Assembly: GCF_963855985.1 (NCBI RefSeq)
Contig: NW_026973573.1
Span: 1 to 64,000, forward strand
Length of the DNA stretch: 64,000 nucleotides
Source: Ostrinia nubilalis
Taxonomy: Eukaryota; Arthropoda; Insecta; Lepidoptera; Crambidae
Direction: 5' to 3'
Within the stretch, counting starts at the first letter, position 1; each line of letters opens with the position of its first letter. Under the pieces are notes generated by a model. The model was given only the letters and a program-made list of their open reading frames with translations, ran no database searches and was not told the origin of the DNA. Positions 1-11,407 of this stretch are shown here, in pieces. The position numbers and the translations under genes are program-made.

Positions 1-2065
1 GAGCCGGTGCGGGCGCGTGCTCGCCTTCTCCGTGCCCCTTTTTGGGGGGCTGGGATGTAGTTTGGTGGCGCTTCCTTCTACGCCTCCTATTATTGCGCCT
101 CTTGGGTTGGGGCGGGAGTTGGGCTGTGCGCTCCGTGGGGCCGTTCGCCGGGGGGGCCAGCGTCCCGTAGTGGGGCGTCGGCAGTTAGTGGGTGCCGTGC
201 GGTAGTTGGGGTGGGCGGAGTGGCCCCTCTGCGCGGGGGGGTTCCGCCGCTTCGTGCGCCGCGGTTGGGCGCTCATGGTGGGCAGACTTGGCCTTAGGGG
301 GCCGTTCGGACGTCCTGGGGGGACGAGTGTCCGCCTGCGGTGGGCGGGGGCGGGGGCGATCCGGTACCGGGGGGTGCGTCTTCGCACCCTTGGCTCTTGC
401 CTCTTGTTTATAGGCGGGGCATCTGCGGTCGTTCGCCGGGTGCGCGCCCCTGCAGTTGGCGCATTTGGGAGAGAGGTCGCGAGGCACTGGGCAGTCCGCG
501 ACGATGTGCCCCTCGCCGCAGCGTTCGCACCTTGGAGGACGGTGGCAGCCGGCGGAAGCGTGGCCGAATGCCTGGCAGCGGTGGCATTGTGCAGGCCCGC
601 TGCGTCCTCGCCAGGCCTCGATGACAATGCCTGGCATGTAGAGGAGCTTGGTCACCGCATAGAGGCGGGAGAGCTCCTGCTGGTCTAGGTGGTCCATCTG
701 CACGTGGTAGAGGCAGCCAGCTCTGCCCCTCCTCGGGGGGATGTGCCTCACGTGCTGGACGTGGTAGCCCAGCGAGTCCAGTGCCGCTTTGAGCTCGACG
801 GGGTCGGTATCTGCTGGGAGTCCGCGGATGGCCACTTTTGTGGGGAGCTCTGTCGGGAGCGCGTAACAGAACCAGTGAAGGTCTGCGTTTTGGCGTGCCG
901 CCTCGACGAGGTGGCGCTGCACTACCCGGTATTCCTCGGGCGTACGCGCTATAAATCGCACCCCTGTCTTGAATGGGCGTGCGTTGGGGGGGTGGCCCAA
1001 CTTTTCGCTGAGCTCCCGGAAGTGCTGCGTCCAGTTGGGTAGCTTCTCCACTACAATGGGTGGGTAAGCCCGTTGGGTGCGTGCGGTCGTGGCGGGGTCG
1101 GTCGTAGGTGGCGCTACGTCCATCAGCTCGACCTCTTGCCCCCGTTCCGGTTGTGGCGGGGGGGGGGGGGGAGGGAGCACTCAGTGTCGCGGCATACGTC
1201 CGCGCGGGGCTGTTCAACGCCGCGTAGGACGTTGGGGCCGTGGAGTTCGATGAGGCCGGCCGAGGAGCTACGTAGTCCAGGTAGTCCTCGTCGGAGACCA
1301 CCTGGGGGGCCAGCGTCCCACTCGGCTGGCTGCCTTCGGCTGTCGTGCCTGATCGGCCCTCCGAGGAGAAACGGGCCGAGGAGCCGTGGGCGGATGGCGA
1401 TGCGGGCGCTGAGGCGGACCCGACCGGGGATGCGGTAGGGGTCCGCAGGGTGTTTTCCCCGCGGTATCCCGGGACGCCGTGTGGTGACGGCAGAGTAGAA
1501 TACATTTGTCACCAACTCCAACTCTTCCCGCGGGTGTCGTAAGAGGCGACTTAGGGACACTACACATCAAACAGAGAACGGGCAGCAGCGCTCTCTGAAA
1601 AACATCAATATTTTAAACTGCGATCTCCAACCCGCCTGCCAAGCGTGGGGATTATGGCAATACCCTCCACTATAGTGAAGGAGGCTCATAGTCCAGCAGT
1701 GGACTGTAAAGGGCTGTTTATGATGATGATGATGATGATCCCGGGACATACCTCTCTATCGGCGAGATCTGTGGCTCCGGTGTCGATGCCCTTTGCTTCG
1801 GCGAGGGCCCGACTCTGGGTCTCTTCTCCTCGGAGAGCGATCCCTCTGAGGAGTCCGGGTGGTGTCTGGGGCGGCGGTGGCTGTCGCGGCCGGGGAGGGG
1901 GGCGGGGGGCCCTTGCTGGGTCGCTGCGGTCGGCCCGCGGCTGAGCGCGGCCGGGCGCTGCCTCGGCTGGCCGCTCGTGGCGGCGGCGGCGGGCTGAGCG
2001 GGCCTCGCAAGAGGCCTGTACGCCGGCTGGCGCTGTGGGGGCGGCACTTCCTCGCCGTCCGACAT
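1..2065 (-). pseudogene. Jockey-type non-LTR retrotransposon ORF1 (gag-like), broken
   Basis: Nucleic-acid-binding ORF1 protein of a Jockey-group element. Seen: start codon at 2065; Pro/Ala/Arg-rich N-terminus; a PRE_C2HC-like region (VAIRGLPADTDPVELKAAL, about 720-840); then three zinc knuckles at about 390-590 (CHRCQAFGHASAGCH, CERCGEGHIVADC, CANCRGAHPANDRRC). Three lesions: a SINE at 1476-1737, a frame change inside a run of 14 G at 1158-1171, and an in-frame TAA at 185-187. After that stop the same frame stays open to the window edge and encodes an Arg-rich stretch (KRRNNRRRRRKRH), so the stop is probably premature. ORF2 would lie to the left of the window. The homopolymer shift could also be a sequencing error. 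Confidence 0.8.
1476..1737 (+). mobile_element. RTE-derived SINE with 10-bp target duplication
   Basis: A 262-bp insertion. Its head matches the 5' leader of the intact RTE at 24251-24440 (shared blocks such as tgtcgtaagaggcgac and aacccgcctgccaagcgtgg). Its tail matches the RTE 3' end (gtccagcagtggac) and ends in (gat)n. It is flanked by the direct repeat ATCCCGGGAC at 1466-1475 and 1738-1747. Removing the insert plus one repeat rejoins the surrounding Jockey ORF1 in frame. No coding capacity; mobilised by RTE machinery (family knowledge). Confidence 0.85.
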
Positions 2066-2761
2066 TATGCAGGACTGCAGGATGTCGGTATATCGCGATA
2101 TTCGCGGGTCGACGAATAAAAAGTTTTAGTGAGGGTAGTCGCGGTGAACGAGTACCTCCGTGATATTTTTGCAAATATTCGGTAGGTACCCTTCGATGTC
2201 AGCCTACCCTCACTTGCACTGTTATTTTCACGGCACAACACAAAAGCGTCTCTGTCGCGGGTAGATGCGTCCAATTCGCGGGAGAGGGATGGCGATATCG
2301 CTCTCGACACTCGCACACGCACACGCACTCGCGACGGCGGGACTCTCAACGCCTACGGCGGAGACGGGCGCGCGACGCGGTGGTGCTTCTTCGCACCGAG
2401 CTGGAGGGCGCGGCGACGGGTCTCGACGCTTCTGCGGAGACGAACTGCGGCGCGACTGGGTGGCTCGGGCGAAGGTGGCGGAGGGTATCGCGGCGGATCG
2501 GCTCGCGCGCGGGTAGTAGTCGGGCAGAGGGTCTACGACGCTTCCGCGGAGCCACACTGCTGCACACGACTACACTCAACGAACGCGATAAAACCGAAAC
2601 TCGTTGTGTTGTAGAGATCACAGCCCGCCGCCGCCGCAGCCGCTATCTATACCAACGCAGCACTATATGGACGACTATACAATAGATGGTGTGCCGGAAG
2701 AAACCACAGCCCCACAGCCATAAGTATGGCCATTATTTATTCTGTGGTATGGCACGGAATA
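2066..2761. other. GC-rich 5' flank of the Jockey-type element, no gene
   Basis: No convincing coding region. Up to about 2640 the sequence is GC-rich and probably the 5' untranslated region of the minus-strand element whose ORF1 starts at 2065; its exact 5' end is not resolved. From about 2690 to 2760 there is a short imperfect hairpin (gtgcc...ccacag...ctgtgg...ggcac). Confidence 0.4.
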
Positions 2762-2808
2762 CAGTGTGAGTCACGATAAAGTGCACATATGAAAATATGT
2801 GAAACTAG
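2762..2808. mobile_element. Left tip of a mariner-type long-TIR element
   Basis: Begins CAGTGTGAGTCACG directly after a TA (2760-2761) and runs to gaaactagacctat, matching the terminus of the complete foldback element at 39896-41002. The matching continuation (tatcgacaaaaaagaggtc) lies at 29057-29216, so everything between is later insertion. TA target and CAGTG end are Tc1/mariner-like. Confidence 0.7.
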
Positions 2809-2829
2809 ACCTATATTATATATATATAC

Positions 2830-3076
2830 TATTAAAGGCCGGTCGATCTATTCTCATAAATAAAACACTGGATACTCATCTTTCACATTATATTGCCTTA
2901 TTTTAGATACAATTCATCACTTAGTACAAAAGCGCGCGGAGTCATCTCCGCGCGTCCCTCTATTCTGACGTTTGATTCTCGTGTGACATTGACGTATTGT
3001 CAATGTCACTATGACAGCATCTCATTGGCTATAACGATACCGCTATTTTAACGTTTTATATTTTTCACAATTAACA
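2830..3076 (-). repeat. E1 3' LTR
   Basis: Direct repeat of 7691-7937. Contains the palindrome gcgcgcggag...ctccgcgcg. The left edge is set by the ATAC duplication. Confidence 0.85.
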
Positions 3077-3092
3077 TTTCGGCCTTCCTGCA
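3077..3092 (-). promoter_or_regulatory. E1 sequence abutting the 3' LTR (PPT position), tRNA-Leu 5'-like
   Basis: Minus strand reads TGCAGGAAGGCCGAAA directly before the 3' LTR, where a polypurine tract is expected. It resembles the 5' end of tRNA-Leu (GTCAGGATGGCCGAG, from memory). The corresponding sites of E2, E3 and E4 resemble it too. Confidence 0.5.
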
Positions 3093-3237
3093 ATTCCTTC
3101 GCCCTCGAAGGTCTGCTCATGGCACACTTGACGCCTCGTATTGGGATCCAGCTGAGCACCTGGCTAGATCCACTCTGCCATCTCCACCACCATTCGCACC
3201 ACACGCTGACTACCTTTGGTTCTGCTGAAACGAGAAA

Positions 3238-3350
3238 TCATCACACAATACATCTATATCATCGTCACACGGTACATCTATATCACCACACAGTACATCT
3301 ATATCATCATCACACAGTACATCTATGTCATCATTACACAGCACATCCAT
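3238..3350. repeat. Minisatellite near the E1 3' LTR
   Basis: Irregular tandem copies of a roughly 20-25-bp unit containing cacacagtacatctatatca. The apparent His/Tyr-rich reading frame across 3119-3502 is only the repeat translated. The core 'tcacacag' recurs in the E3 array at 42420-42855. Confidence 0.75.
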
Positions 3351-3916
3351 ATAATCTAGAAGCTCAGCATGCTCCTCAATCAGTAGCGCCACGCCAATGG
3401 TTATACAGACGCTACCACAATTATCTTTTCGTTCAATATTTTAGAATCAGCTGCTTCAATAATGACAATAATGTCGATCACACACATGCCATCTTAATCT
3501 AGGCACCATAGCTCATATGCCCAAAATGTTACCACCGAAGAAACTCATCCTTTGATGCCCAATTAGGCCTTTATCCAAGGTTTCTATCAGGTTTGTTCAA
3601 CCACCACAAAAATACAACTTATTGGTTCCGATAAACTCCAAATCATAGAACTGTAACCCATTCTACTTCCAAGAATGGAAAGAACCCTCACTGTTGATGA
3701 GCAGTGGACTGCATGTTCGTGGGCTAGGAACCGGCATAAATCTTGAAGGCAGAGTACTTGTTGTAAACAGCTTTATTTCTGAGTTCTTCACTTTTTCTTT
3801 TCGACCACTTTGATTTCTTAACTCGCTTCTTATCTGAATTAAACTAGTCAGCTGGAATGCCCTGCTCCTTATTTTATACTCTTCCCTTTCTCTCGCGATA
3901 TTGCCAACTCTGTCTC

Positions 3917-4870
3917 TCATGTTCTGGAATATTCAAAGCGAGAGGTCCGATGTGACCGTCTCATTATCCTCGATCTTCCCAGTGACGAGGTGCAGTGTTG
4001 CTCGATTGTCACGTCATCGTCCTTGCCTTCTTGCCGTGGCCATCCAGACTTCGGTCTTCTAAGGAACGACGGCCCTTGGAACAACTCATCCTCTTCCGAT
4101 GTAGGCACGTATCCCGCTCTCGACGCCACGTCGGCTACGTTCAAGTGAGTGGGTACTCAAACGCTACTCCGACGGCCTTGTCTCCTCGGTGATCTCTTCA
4201 AGTCGATGCGCTCCGTAGGATGTATAGCGGCGGCTTCCGTTCCGCAGCCAATGCAGCACAGTTTAGGAGTCACTCCAGTAGATAGTGTCTTCTACAGACA
4301 GCCGATGCACTTCCGTTCATGCTGCTTGTAGCTCCAACCTCGATATCGTTTGTGTCTTCACTGGAGCCACTTTGGCACGCGCAGCTATCAGCACAACTTC
4401 CGCGTCCTTCCTGTCGTTGTAAGCGAGGTGCCAATACGCAACGGCGGCGTAGGCTTCCTCGCCTGCATCGCAGAAGATGTGCAGCTCTCGGAGTTTCATT
4501 TATCTCCCCCCCGTAGTAGTATCGAGGAATACGCAGTCTCTTCATAATCTGCAGGTCTGACAGCCATTTCTCGAAGTATGCTGCGACGTCTTCCAGCACG
4601 GGCTCGTCCCATCCGGTCTTGAGGCGCCACTGCTTTTCAGGAGCTTCTAGGGGAGTCACTCCTTTCTTCGCGGCGCGCCTGCCGCTCGGGGCGACTGCTA
4701 GCAGCCTGTCGTCGTTGCTGTTCCAGTTCCGGACATGGAAGACCGCCTTCCTGTGGTCTTCGTCCACTTGAAAAATCACTTCTTTGCTTGCTCGATGTTA
4801 TTGAAGCTTTCCACGAAGTCACCACTACAGCGCCCGGCGTATGCCTTTCTCAGTAGGTTCTCCATTTGCT
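3917..4870 (-). pseudogene. BEL/Pao pol remnant (end of RT, RNase H)
   Basis: Reading right to left. About 4780-4870: degraded RT palm end (GDFVESFNNIEQAK, with the catalytic YVDD replaced), then FHVRNWNSN. About 4500-4650: a Pao-specific segment (KWLSDLQIMKRLRIPRYYY). 4317-4499: RNase H (LHIFCDAGEEAYAAVAYW, SRLELQAA). 3917-4144: NVADVASRAGYVPTSEEDEL, typical of Pao pol after RNase H. Several frame changes and stops; gag, protease, most of RT and integrase are absent. The block 3350-3916 has short open frames I do not recognise. Confidence 0.8.
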
Positions 4871-7690
4871 CATGATACTGCCTCTTCTCTTTGGTATTAT
4901 TCAGAATTAATTTAGAACATTGTGAACTCCTAATAACGTAATTATAATCAAGTTATACAATGCAATACAATTAAAATAAATACTATTGGACCTAAATGAT
5001 TTATGGGATTGGTTATGGTTCTTTTAACATTTTCTCTTTAAACCCACACAGATTAGGCCATTCCACACAGTTTGCGCCTCGCCACACAGCCCTATGATGT
5101 CGCTACACAAGCCAAAACATCATAGTTCATGATGTCTCCCACACAAGACACGACATCTTCACAATTCCTGATGTCACACAGACATCCCACACAGAATGAC
5201 AATGTCCACACAGTTTCAAGACAATGCCACATGTCCTCCTCACACAGCTATCAGGACATCCATCTCACACAAAATGACAAAGTCCACCCAACTTCATGAC
5301 AATGCCCACTGGTGTATGATCCTCACATAGTACATCATACCCCTATTATTATTATTATTTTCAAACCATTCCCATAATCACAACATCATAAGAAATTTGC
5401 TAAAATTATCTTTATTTAAATAATAAAATATTTCAATGTAAACTCTAAAATATTAAGATGAATAACACAACTACATAAATCATCATCAATAATAATGCCA
5501 GTAATAAACAGTGAAACAATTTATGCTTAACATTGTGTCTTAGTGAACACAAATTTGCTTCACACACAAATGCAACTTTATCATAATAAACTTACTGTTA
5601 TTGTTGTGTTGACAGCAATACACTTCCAACTATTATCTTTCCGAAATATCCAAGAACTTTAATTTAACAAGTACAATACTTCTCTTCTCATGCTTGGCCA
5701 AAATTCACCCACAATGCAACTGACTTCATATTCAAGTATCTGTTGTTAACCCAGTCATTACAGGGAAGCACACAACACAATCATCACCAATATAAACTTT
5801 ATTTGATCACTGCTAGTACTTTGCTCCATTGATACCATTATTCAAAAACATAACCCTCCTTCTGGCGCAGTCGGGTAAATAGCTAACTTTCGCACAGTAC
5901 AGCAGTATACCACACAATAGGCCAATGTTAATGACCAAATGATAAGCATTTATTTCTATTCAAACACATCACTCTCTTATTCACCATTATTAATAATAAC
6001 TTTTTGCTTAAGACTGTTAGCGGCAGTTGGGAAGTTCTAAAGTCTAGCAGTAGACTGTAGCCAATTCATTATTACAATCTGTTCACACTCAAGTTAATTG
6101 TATGCAATTTCATGCCAATGACAAGAATAAGCACAGTTAAACAACCAAGCCGCAGTGGCACTGCTAGTCTCAGCTCAACCCTTGCAATAAAACATTAATT
6201 CAACTCACCAAATATCACAGCTGATTCCTTTTGTATTACATTTTCACTCACCAAATATCACAGCTGATGCCCTTTTGTATTGCATTACCTTCTGTCCAAC
6301 TCCAAATCACTTATGTGAAGTACCCTTGTTCAGTGTTCAGCTTCCCTCAGGTATTGTGCTTGACTGATTTGCTCACCACAGGGCCAACCCGCAGACAGAT
6401 AAGTCACCATATCTAAAACTCAAGTCAAATCTAAAAATATGCACACACAACATGCTACAACCAGTAACCTTTTTATTAATCAGCTAATAAATAACCTCAA
6501 GATTAAAATCATTTTCACCACGTGGGAAGAATAACCAACAATAATGGCTGGTACACAAGAATACTCTTTAAGTTAAATGTACCACATTCTATATCTTTTT
6601 TTTAATTATAAAAATTGGATAAATTTTAATCACCCACACTAATTTTCAATTTTAGTGATACAACCCAAATCACTACTGGCAGCAGAAATTTATTGATAAG
6701 TTGGAAAAGTTCAATATTAACATTATCTTTACTCAAAATATAGCATCATGTAACATAATAATAATTATGTTTCACAATAATTGAAGTATCAATCACTATA
6801 AGAGTACCAAAAATACACCACATGTTCAACGGCATAACTGGCTGCTTTACTTAATTTTAATTTACAAATTAAGCTATTTAATAGATTTTATCTCATCTTA
6901 TAGTGGTCAACATCAAGAAAGAAACATCATGATACTAAAACTGGTTTACACAACACAGACCTTAGCTTCAATTTACTTGAATAAAACTAATTATTAATTC
7001 TTCTCCAAAATAATGCCAAGAGGTTACTCGGGCATGATCACCAAACTTATTTAATTTATCTGACCAAATTCTATCTATTCTTTATAGATTTTAAATCTCA
7101 ACAAGCTATTCTCTACAGAATGTTAACATGAACAAATGAACACCGTTCAATTTAATTTGATTTACTAAAATAGTTTATTAGGCATTGCAATTAAAGTGAG
7201 CACATACCATAGCTTTCACACACATTCCTGGCATTATCAGTAAAGACTGACAATACCTATAACATTTGTTGCATAATTCACTTCCATGCATTATTTTACT
7301 CAAAAAGGAAATGTGTTAATATTGTTGCTGTTGGAATAATCGATAATAATAATGAATCGTACCTGGTCCCAGACCATCGTTAATCATCCATCCAATCACC
7401 ATCGGCCATCGTTAATCAAGTTGTTCACCACTTACGTGACCACAAGCCAAGTTACGGAAGGAGCATCTTCATCATTCGAGTCCATCATTTCTCGTACTTA
7501 AATAGTTTTCTGCATCTCACATAGTTGTCAGCGTGGTTTCCATGACATTCTCTCTTCATCATATTCCATTATAATCATAGAACCGTGGGCGTTTTGTGTT
7601 AATATTCGTGACTAATCACACGAAACATTGGTCACCTGGAACACTTTCAAATCACGTTACAATCATAGGTTTCAGATCTCACTTCTGAAC
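4871..7690. other. Non-coding interior of E1
   Basis: No gene. 5040-5345 is a degenerate simple-sequence region rich in 'cacacag' and 'gacaatg'. 5346-7330 is AT-rich without clear repeats, apart from a short block at about 5848-5880 (cataaccctccttct) that recurs at 36127-36165. 7340-7600 holds degenerate copies of 'ccatcgttaatca'. Confidence 0.6.
7676..7688 (-). promoter_or_regulatory. E1 primer-binding site (tRNA-Leu type)
   Basis: Minus strand reads TCAGAAGTGAGAT, two bases after the 5' LTR end. One mismatch to the TCAGAAGTGGGAT found in E2, E3 and E4. Confidence 0.6.
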
Positions 7691-7937
7691 TATTAAAGGC
7701 CGGTCGATCTATTCTCATAAATAAAACACTGGATACTCATCTTTCACATTATATTGCCTTATTTTAGATACAATTCATCACTTAGCACAAAAGCGCGCGG
7801 AGTCATCTCCGCGCGTCCCTCTATTCTGACGTTTGATTCTCGTGTGACATTGACGTATTGTCAATGTCACTATGACAGCATCTCATTGGCTATAACGATA
7901 CCGCTATTTTAACGTTTTATATTTTTCACAATTAACA
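7691..7937 (-). repeat. E1 5' LTR
   Basis: Direct repeat of 2830-3076. Differs at one position (cacttagCac here against cacttagTac). Confidence 0.85.
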
Positions 7938-7948
7938 ATACTTATATA

Positions 7949-8560
7949 TGTCGGCGCGCGGGGCGCAATAAATTAAATAACTTAATGTTATAGTTCTCAC
8001 AACAGTTTCAATGTGTTAGCTAGTTTATTGCTATGGAATTTTAAGCAGCGCCAAAGCTCTTATGCCAGAGTTAAGTGCGCGCCTGGGAACGAAGGTGACA
8101 TAAATCTCCATGTTGCCTGACGTAGTTGTGGACCCGTTCAAGTGCAGTATTGATGGATTAATAGCTTTACAAAAACTTCAGGTACAGAGCCCTGGAACGT
8201 AGAGATTTTGGGACTCAGTGTTAGAGTCATTGCACATTCGGGTTTTGGACGTGGTGGTGACTGGGCGTGGTTCACAAATTCGTCAATCGCTCCCAATCTA
8301 TTTAATTTAGGCGTCTCTAGCTTTGTTAAAGTAATTCAGTAACTTTGATCTTTCTGTTAAATTTAACTGTGGACAATATTGATTAAATTACGAACCAGTC
8401 TTTACATTCTAGTCTATAGTAAAGTTAGTCGTTTATAATCAGTGATTATAATTAATGTTATTGTCCACTCGCACGTGTTCCCTATACGCCCACATAGGTA
8501 GATAGTATGAATTCAATGAGAGACCCTTCTGGTGCCGTCCGAGAGCCCGACGCTCCGACA
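7949..8560 (+). repeat. E2 5' LTR (612 bp)
   Basis: Repeated at 23826-23861 plus 27997-28572. TG...CA ends, precise TATA duplication. Confidence 0.88.
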
Positions 8561-8575
8561 TCAGAAGTGGGATTC
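8561..8575 (+). promoter_or_regulatory. E2 primer-binding site (tRNA-Leu type)
   Basis: TCAGAAGTGGGATTC immediately after the LTR. As I recall tRNA-Leu(CAA), its 3' part ends ...GAATCCCACTTCTGACA, so this is an exact 15-nt complement that stops short of the last bases and the CCA. Confidence 0.65.
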
Positions 8576-9065
8576 CGCGTCGCGAGTGCGAAATGGCGTG
8601 AACCCTCTGCACCTGCAGAGTGGTTTGGGTCACGATGTCCGCGTGTCCAGGTGACGACAGCTTCTGGTAAAGTACGGTCACCAGGAGCTGAGTAGCATCA
8701 CCGGCCCGGCACGGTGGTGGAGATTGCTGCATACGGTCAGTCGTTCCATTTTTATTTTGACTTTGAGGCTGATTGTTCTTTGAATAGAGAAAATGTTGTT
8801 AATACATTTTCTGGATGACACATAATGTATGTGCTCACTTGCATATGGTAACGTTTAGTCTCAAGTCTGTTTTGATACTTATGTGATCGATTGTTGATTT
8901 GATAAGTTATTTTGTGATTTTCGTGTGATTCCTGAAAATAGGTACTATGTGGTGGTAACTTATTATTTATTGATCGTAATTTTTCGTACATTGAGGTGGT
9001 TCGTAAGATTTAGATTGTAAATTAATAATATGGCTTTGACACGACACGTGGTTAGGCAATAATAA
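8576..9065 (+). other. E2 leader, no gene
   Basis: No convincing coding region. A short ATG frame at about 9031 (MALTRHVVRQ) is cut off at the DNA-transposon junction. Confidence 0.4.
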
Positions 9066-10395
9066 AATAATTCTGTACCCCCAGTGAAAAGGGATCTAAG
9101 TCAAAAATGGTGATTTTTGGGAAATCGCATTTGAAGTTAAAAAAAATCCTGCTTTGTCGCTATTAGAGATAACTGGGTGAAATATTTTTTAGGTGAAAGG
9201 TAATGTTAGATATGATTAGGCAGTGTGCCAGTTTGGGAAATATAGCTTGTGGTTTCTTCGTAATTAAATAAAAACCCACTTATATCACCATGCACGACAA
9301 CTTTACATTCGTGTAAAGTGATGTAATGGGACATAAATCATTTTACACCACACTGAATTGACCACCCGCTAACAAGTGTAAAGTGATACATTTTACGCCA
9401 TTTCTGTTGATAATTTTTTGTTTCTTCAATTTTAGAAAAAGTTGTAAAACAAACATAAGTAATTACACTATGAGGAATCATAATTTCAGGTCATTTAGGG
9501 TAAATAGTCCAAAAATTTTTACTTATCTGGGGGCACGGCAGTGCCCCCGCCAAGTCGAGCGCGAAGCAAACACTGCCGTACCATCCTTTACTCGAACCAT
9601 TTCGCCGCATTTTCAGGCCCCTATTTGAGAACCTCTGGATAAGACCAGAACGCAGAAATTTTCGTCATCTAGTAAGCTATAATCACATACTTTAAATCCA
9701 AAATTTCAAGTCTGTAGGTCATTTAGTTCCGAAGTTAAGCGAAAGCAAAGTTTCGCATTTACGACAGTCACTCACTCACTCACTGATGATCATCAAAATA
9801 GAACTAGTACTTCCCATTAACTCAGAGAGCTGAAATTTGGTACAGAGTTATGGTTTAATGACCACATAAAGGGAAAACTATAAAAACTAGGAAAAACGTA
9901 GATCTGGAGTAACCACATTCATAATCAATACTACTCCGACACCGTGGTGTTCGCCTGTATCGCTCACCGCTAGATGGCGCTAGCACTAGCAAGCGGTGTC
10001 CAGATTTTTATTCTTTCTAGAGAAAGTCGTCGATTAAGTTGAATGTTGTCAGGCCAGGCTCACTCCGCGCGGTACATCCGATAATTACCTACAGCGAAGC
10101 GCCCCGCCGGCGGGTATTATATCAGTCGAGTGTCACACGCGCGCCCGTCAGGACGCTGGCGTGCGTTATAGTATGTACCTAATTCTATGATCGAAGTATT
10201 ATTTAAAAATGGACATAAAGAGAAATAAATATTGTGCGGGGTTCGGGTGTTTAAATTCGAAAAGAAATCTACGCCGGATTTATCTTTTTTTTCGCTTCCC
10301 AAAGATGCTGAAAGGTATGTTGGCCATGTAGGTAATCAATAATTCTTAGGATAGTATAGGAACCTAACCTACCATGACTACTGCTCAGAATGCGT

Positions 10396-10459
10396 TCGTT
10401 CGTTTCAGCCAAATGACGTCCACTGCTGGACAAAGGCCTCTCCCAAGGTTTTCCATAAT
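10396..10459 (-). repeat. 64-bp RTE 3'-end micro-insertion
   Basis: Matches the last bases of the intact RTE (gaggcctttgtccagcag ... ctgaaacgaacga) and is flanked by GAATGCGT at 10388-10395 and 10460-10467. A severely 5'-truncated insertion inside the left Helitron-like copy. Confidence 0.8.
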
Positions 10460-11119
10460 GAATGCGTACTTACCTACATACGTACCTCATTACATATAAG
10501 TAGATTAATTAATTTTTCACTAGACAGCAACCCTAACAACGTAAGAAGAGTTCAGAGGCACGCGATAGAAAGAGACAAAACTTGTAGGTGAATAAAATTG
10601 TAGGTACGTAGTGCTGTGCGAGCTGAATTCCACTGTATCGCGTCGTAGCAAGACTCGCATTTATTTAAATCGTCTTGCGGAGTAATCCTTCTGTACCTGT
10701 ACTATTACTTATTCTGTGATGTTGTGTAATTTGCATTTCGTTGATTTCGTTTATTATACTATATGGTTCGCTTAGGTTATGTTATTAAAACAATTCTGAT
10801 TCGTTGTCCATTTTAAAGGTCGTTGAGTTTATTTGTGTTTAATATCGTAAAAAAATGTCGATAAAACGACGACGTTAAATAACTTTGCCACGTTCTACAA
10901 AAAGAAGTGAAATCCCACCAAAAACATTCTGTAAAAAACTAGCCAAGTCTCGATGGAGCTGCTTGTTTATCTCTAAAAAGTAATGAAATCTAGACAAAGT
11001 CGTGCCAAGTCTATGGTTCCTTACTGCGATTTCTTTATTATTATAGTTAATGTTGTGTGACTTGGCCGTTGAACAATCTTTATTAAGATAATCATACATT
11101 ATAAATACGCAGCTTTACT

Positions 11120-11245
11120 GAACCCACAATTGACTGGTTATTGTTGAATCAACGTTTTCCAAGTGGCAATTTTCCATCGTCAATGGGTAGCGGTTCTGGC
11201 TACAGATTGGTGCAATGGTGTCATGGAGCACCTGGTTTTGTCACC
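11120..11245 (+). pseudogene. LanC-like protein gene fragment carried by a transposon
   Basis: A 42-codon open stretch reading IDWLLLNQRFPSGNFPSS and then LVQWCHGAPGFVT. The FPSGN(F/Y)P and WCHGAPG motifs are signature segments of eukaryotic LanC-like proteins; the WCHG cysteine is a zinc ligand in that family. There is no upstream start, and the frame ends where the Helitron arm begins, so this is a captured exon piece, not a working gene. A second copy lies at 13406-13531 (-). Confidence 0.75.
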
Positions 11246-11407
11246 CTTCAACGGCCAAGTCACACAACATTAACTATAATAATAAAGAAATCGCAGTAAG
11301 GAACCATAGACTTGGCACGACTTTGTCTAGATTTCATTACTTTTTAGAGATAAACAAGCAGCTCCATCGAGACTTGGCTAGTTTTTTACAGAATGTTTTT
11401 GGTGGGA

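Larger units (their letters stand above)
2830..7937 (-). mobile_element. LTR retrotransposon E1, BEL/Pao type, decayed
   Basis: Paired 247-bp LTRs at 2830-3076 and 7691-7937 differ, by my reading, at one base. A 4-bp duplication ATAC flanks the element (2826-2829, 7938-7941). On the minus strand the LTR reads TGTTAATTG...TTTAATA. Downstream of the 5' LTR (right end) is a tRNA-Leu-type primer-binding site; upstream of the 3' LTR is TGCAGGAAGGCCGAAA. Only about 1 kb of pol remains; the rest of the interior is simple-repeat and AT-rich DNA. Young LTRs around a dead interior imply mobilisation in trans. Confidence 0.85.
9526..11407 (-). mobile_element. Helitron-like element, left copy
   Basis: Reading on the minus strand it starts TCCCACCAAAAAC and ends with the 20-bp perfect hairpin GGGGGCACTGCCGTGCCCCC plus AGA. 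It sits between host A and T with no target duplication. Starting TC, the 3' hairpin and the A|T site are Helitron traits; the usual CTRR end is not present (it reads CAGA). The first about 170 bp are present twice as inverted arms (10908-11080 and 11246-11407) around a LanC-like fragment. Almost identical to 13245-15125 in the opposite orientation. No Rep/helicase. Confidence 0.65.

Noticed and set aside
206..1042. Plus-strand reading frames opposite the Jockey ORF1
   Set aside because: GC-rich shadows of the minus-strand gag-like frame; zinc knuckles are read only on the minus strand.
3119..3502. His/Tyr-rich protein
   Set aside because: Encoded mostly by a degenerate minisatellite; no family recognised.
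11120..11245. Working LanC-like gene
   Set aside because: Only 42 codons, no start, no stop context, carried inside a transposon in two copies.
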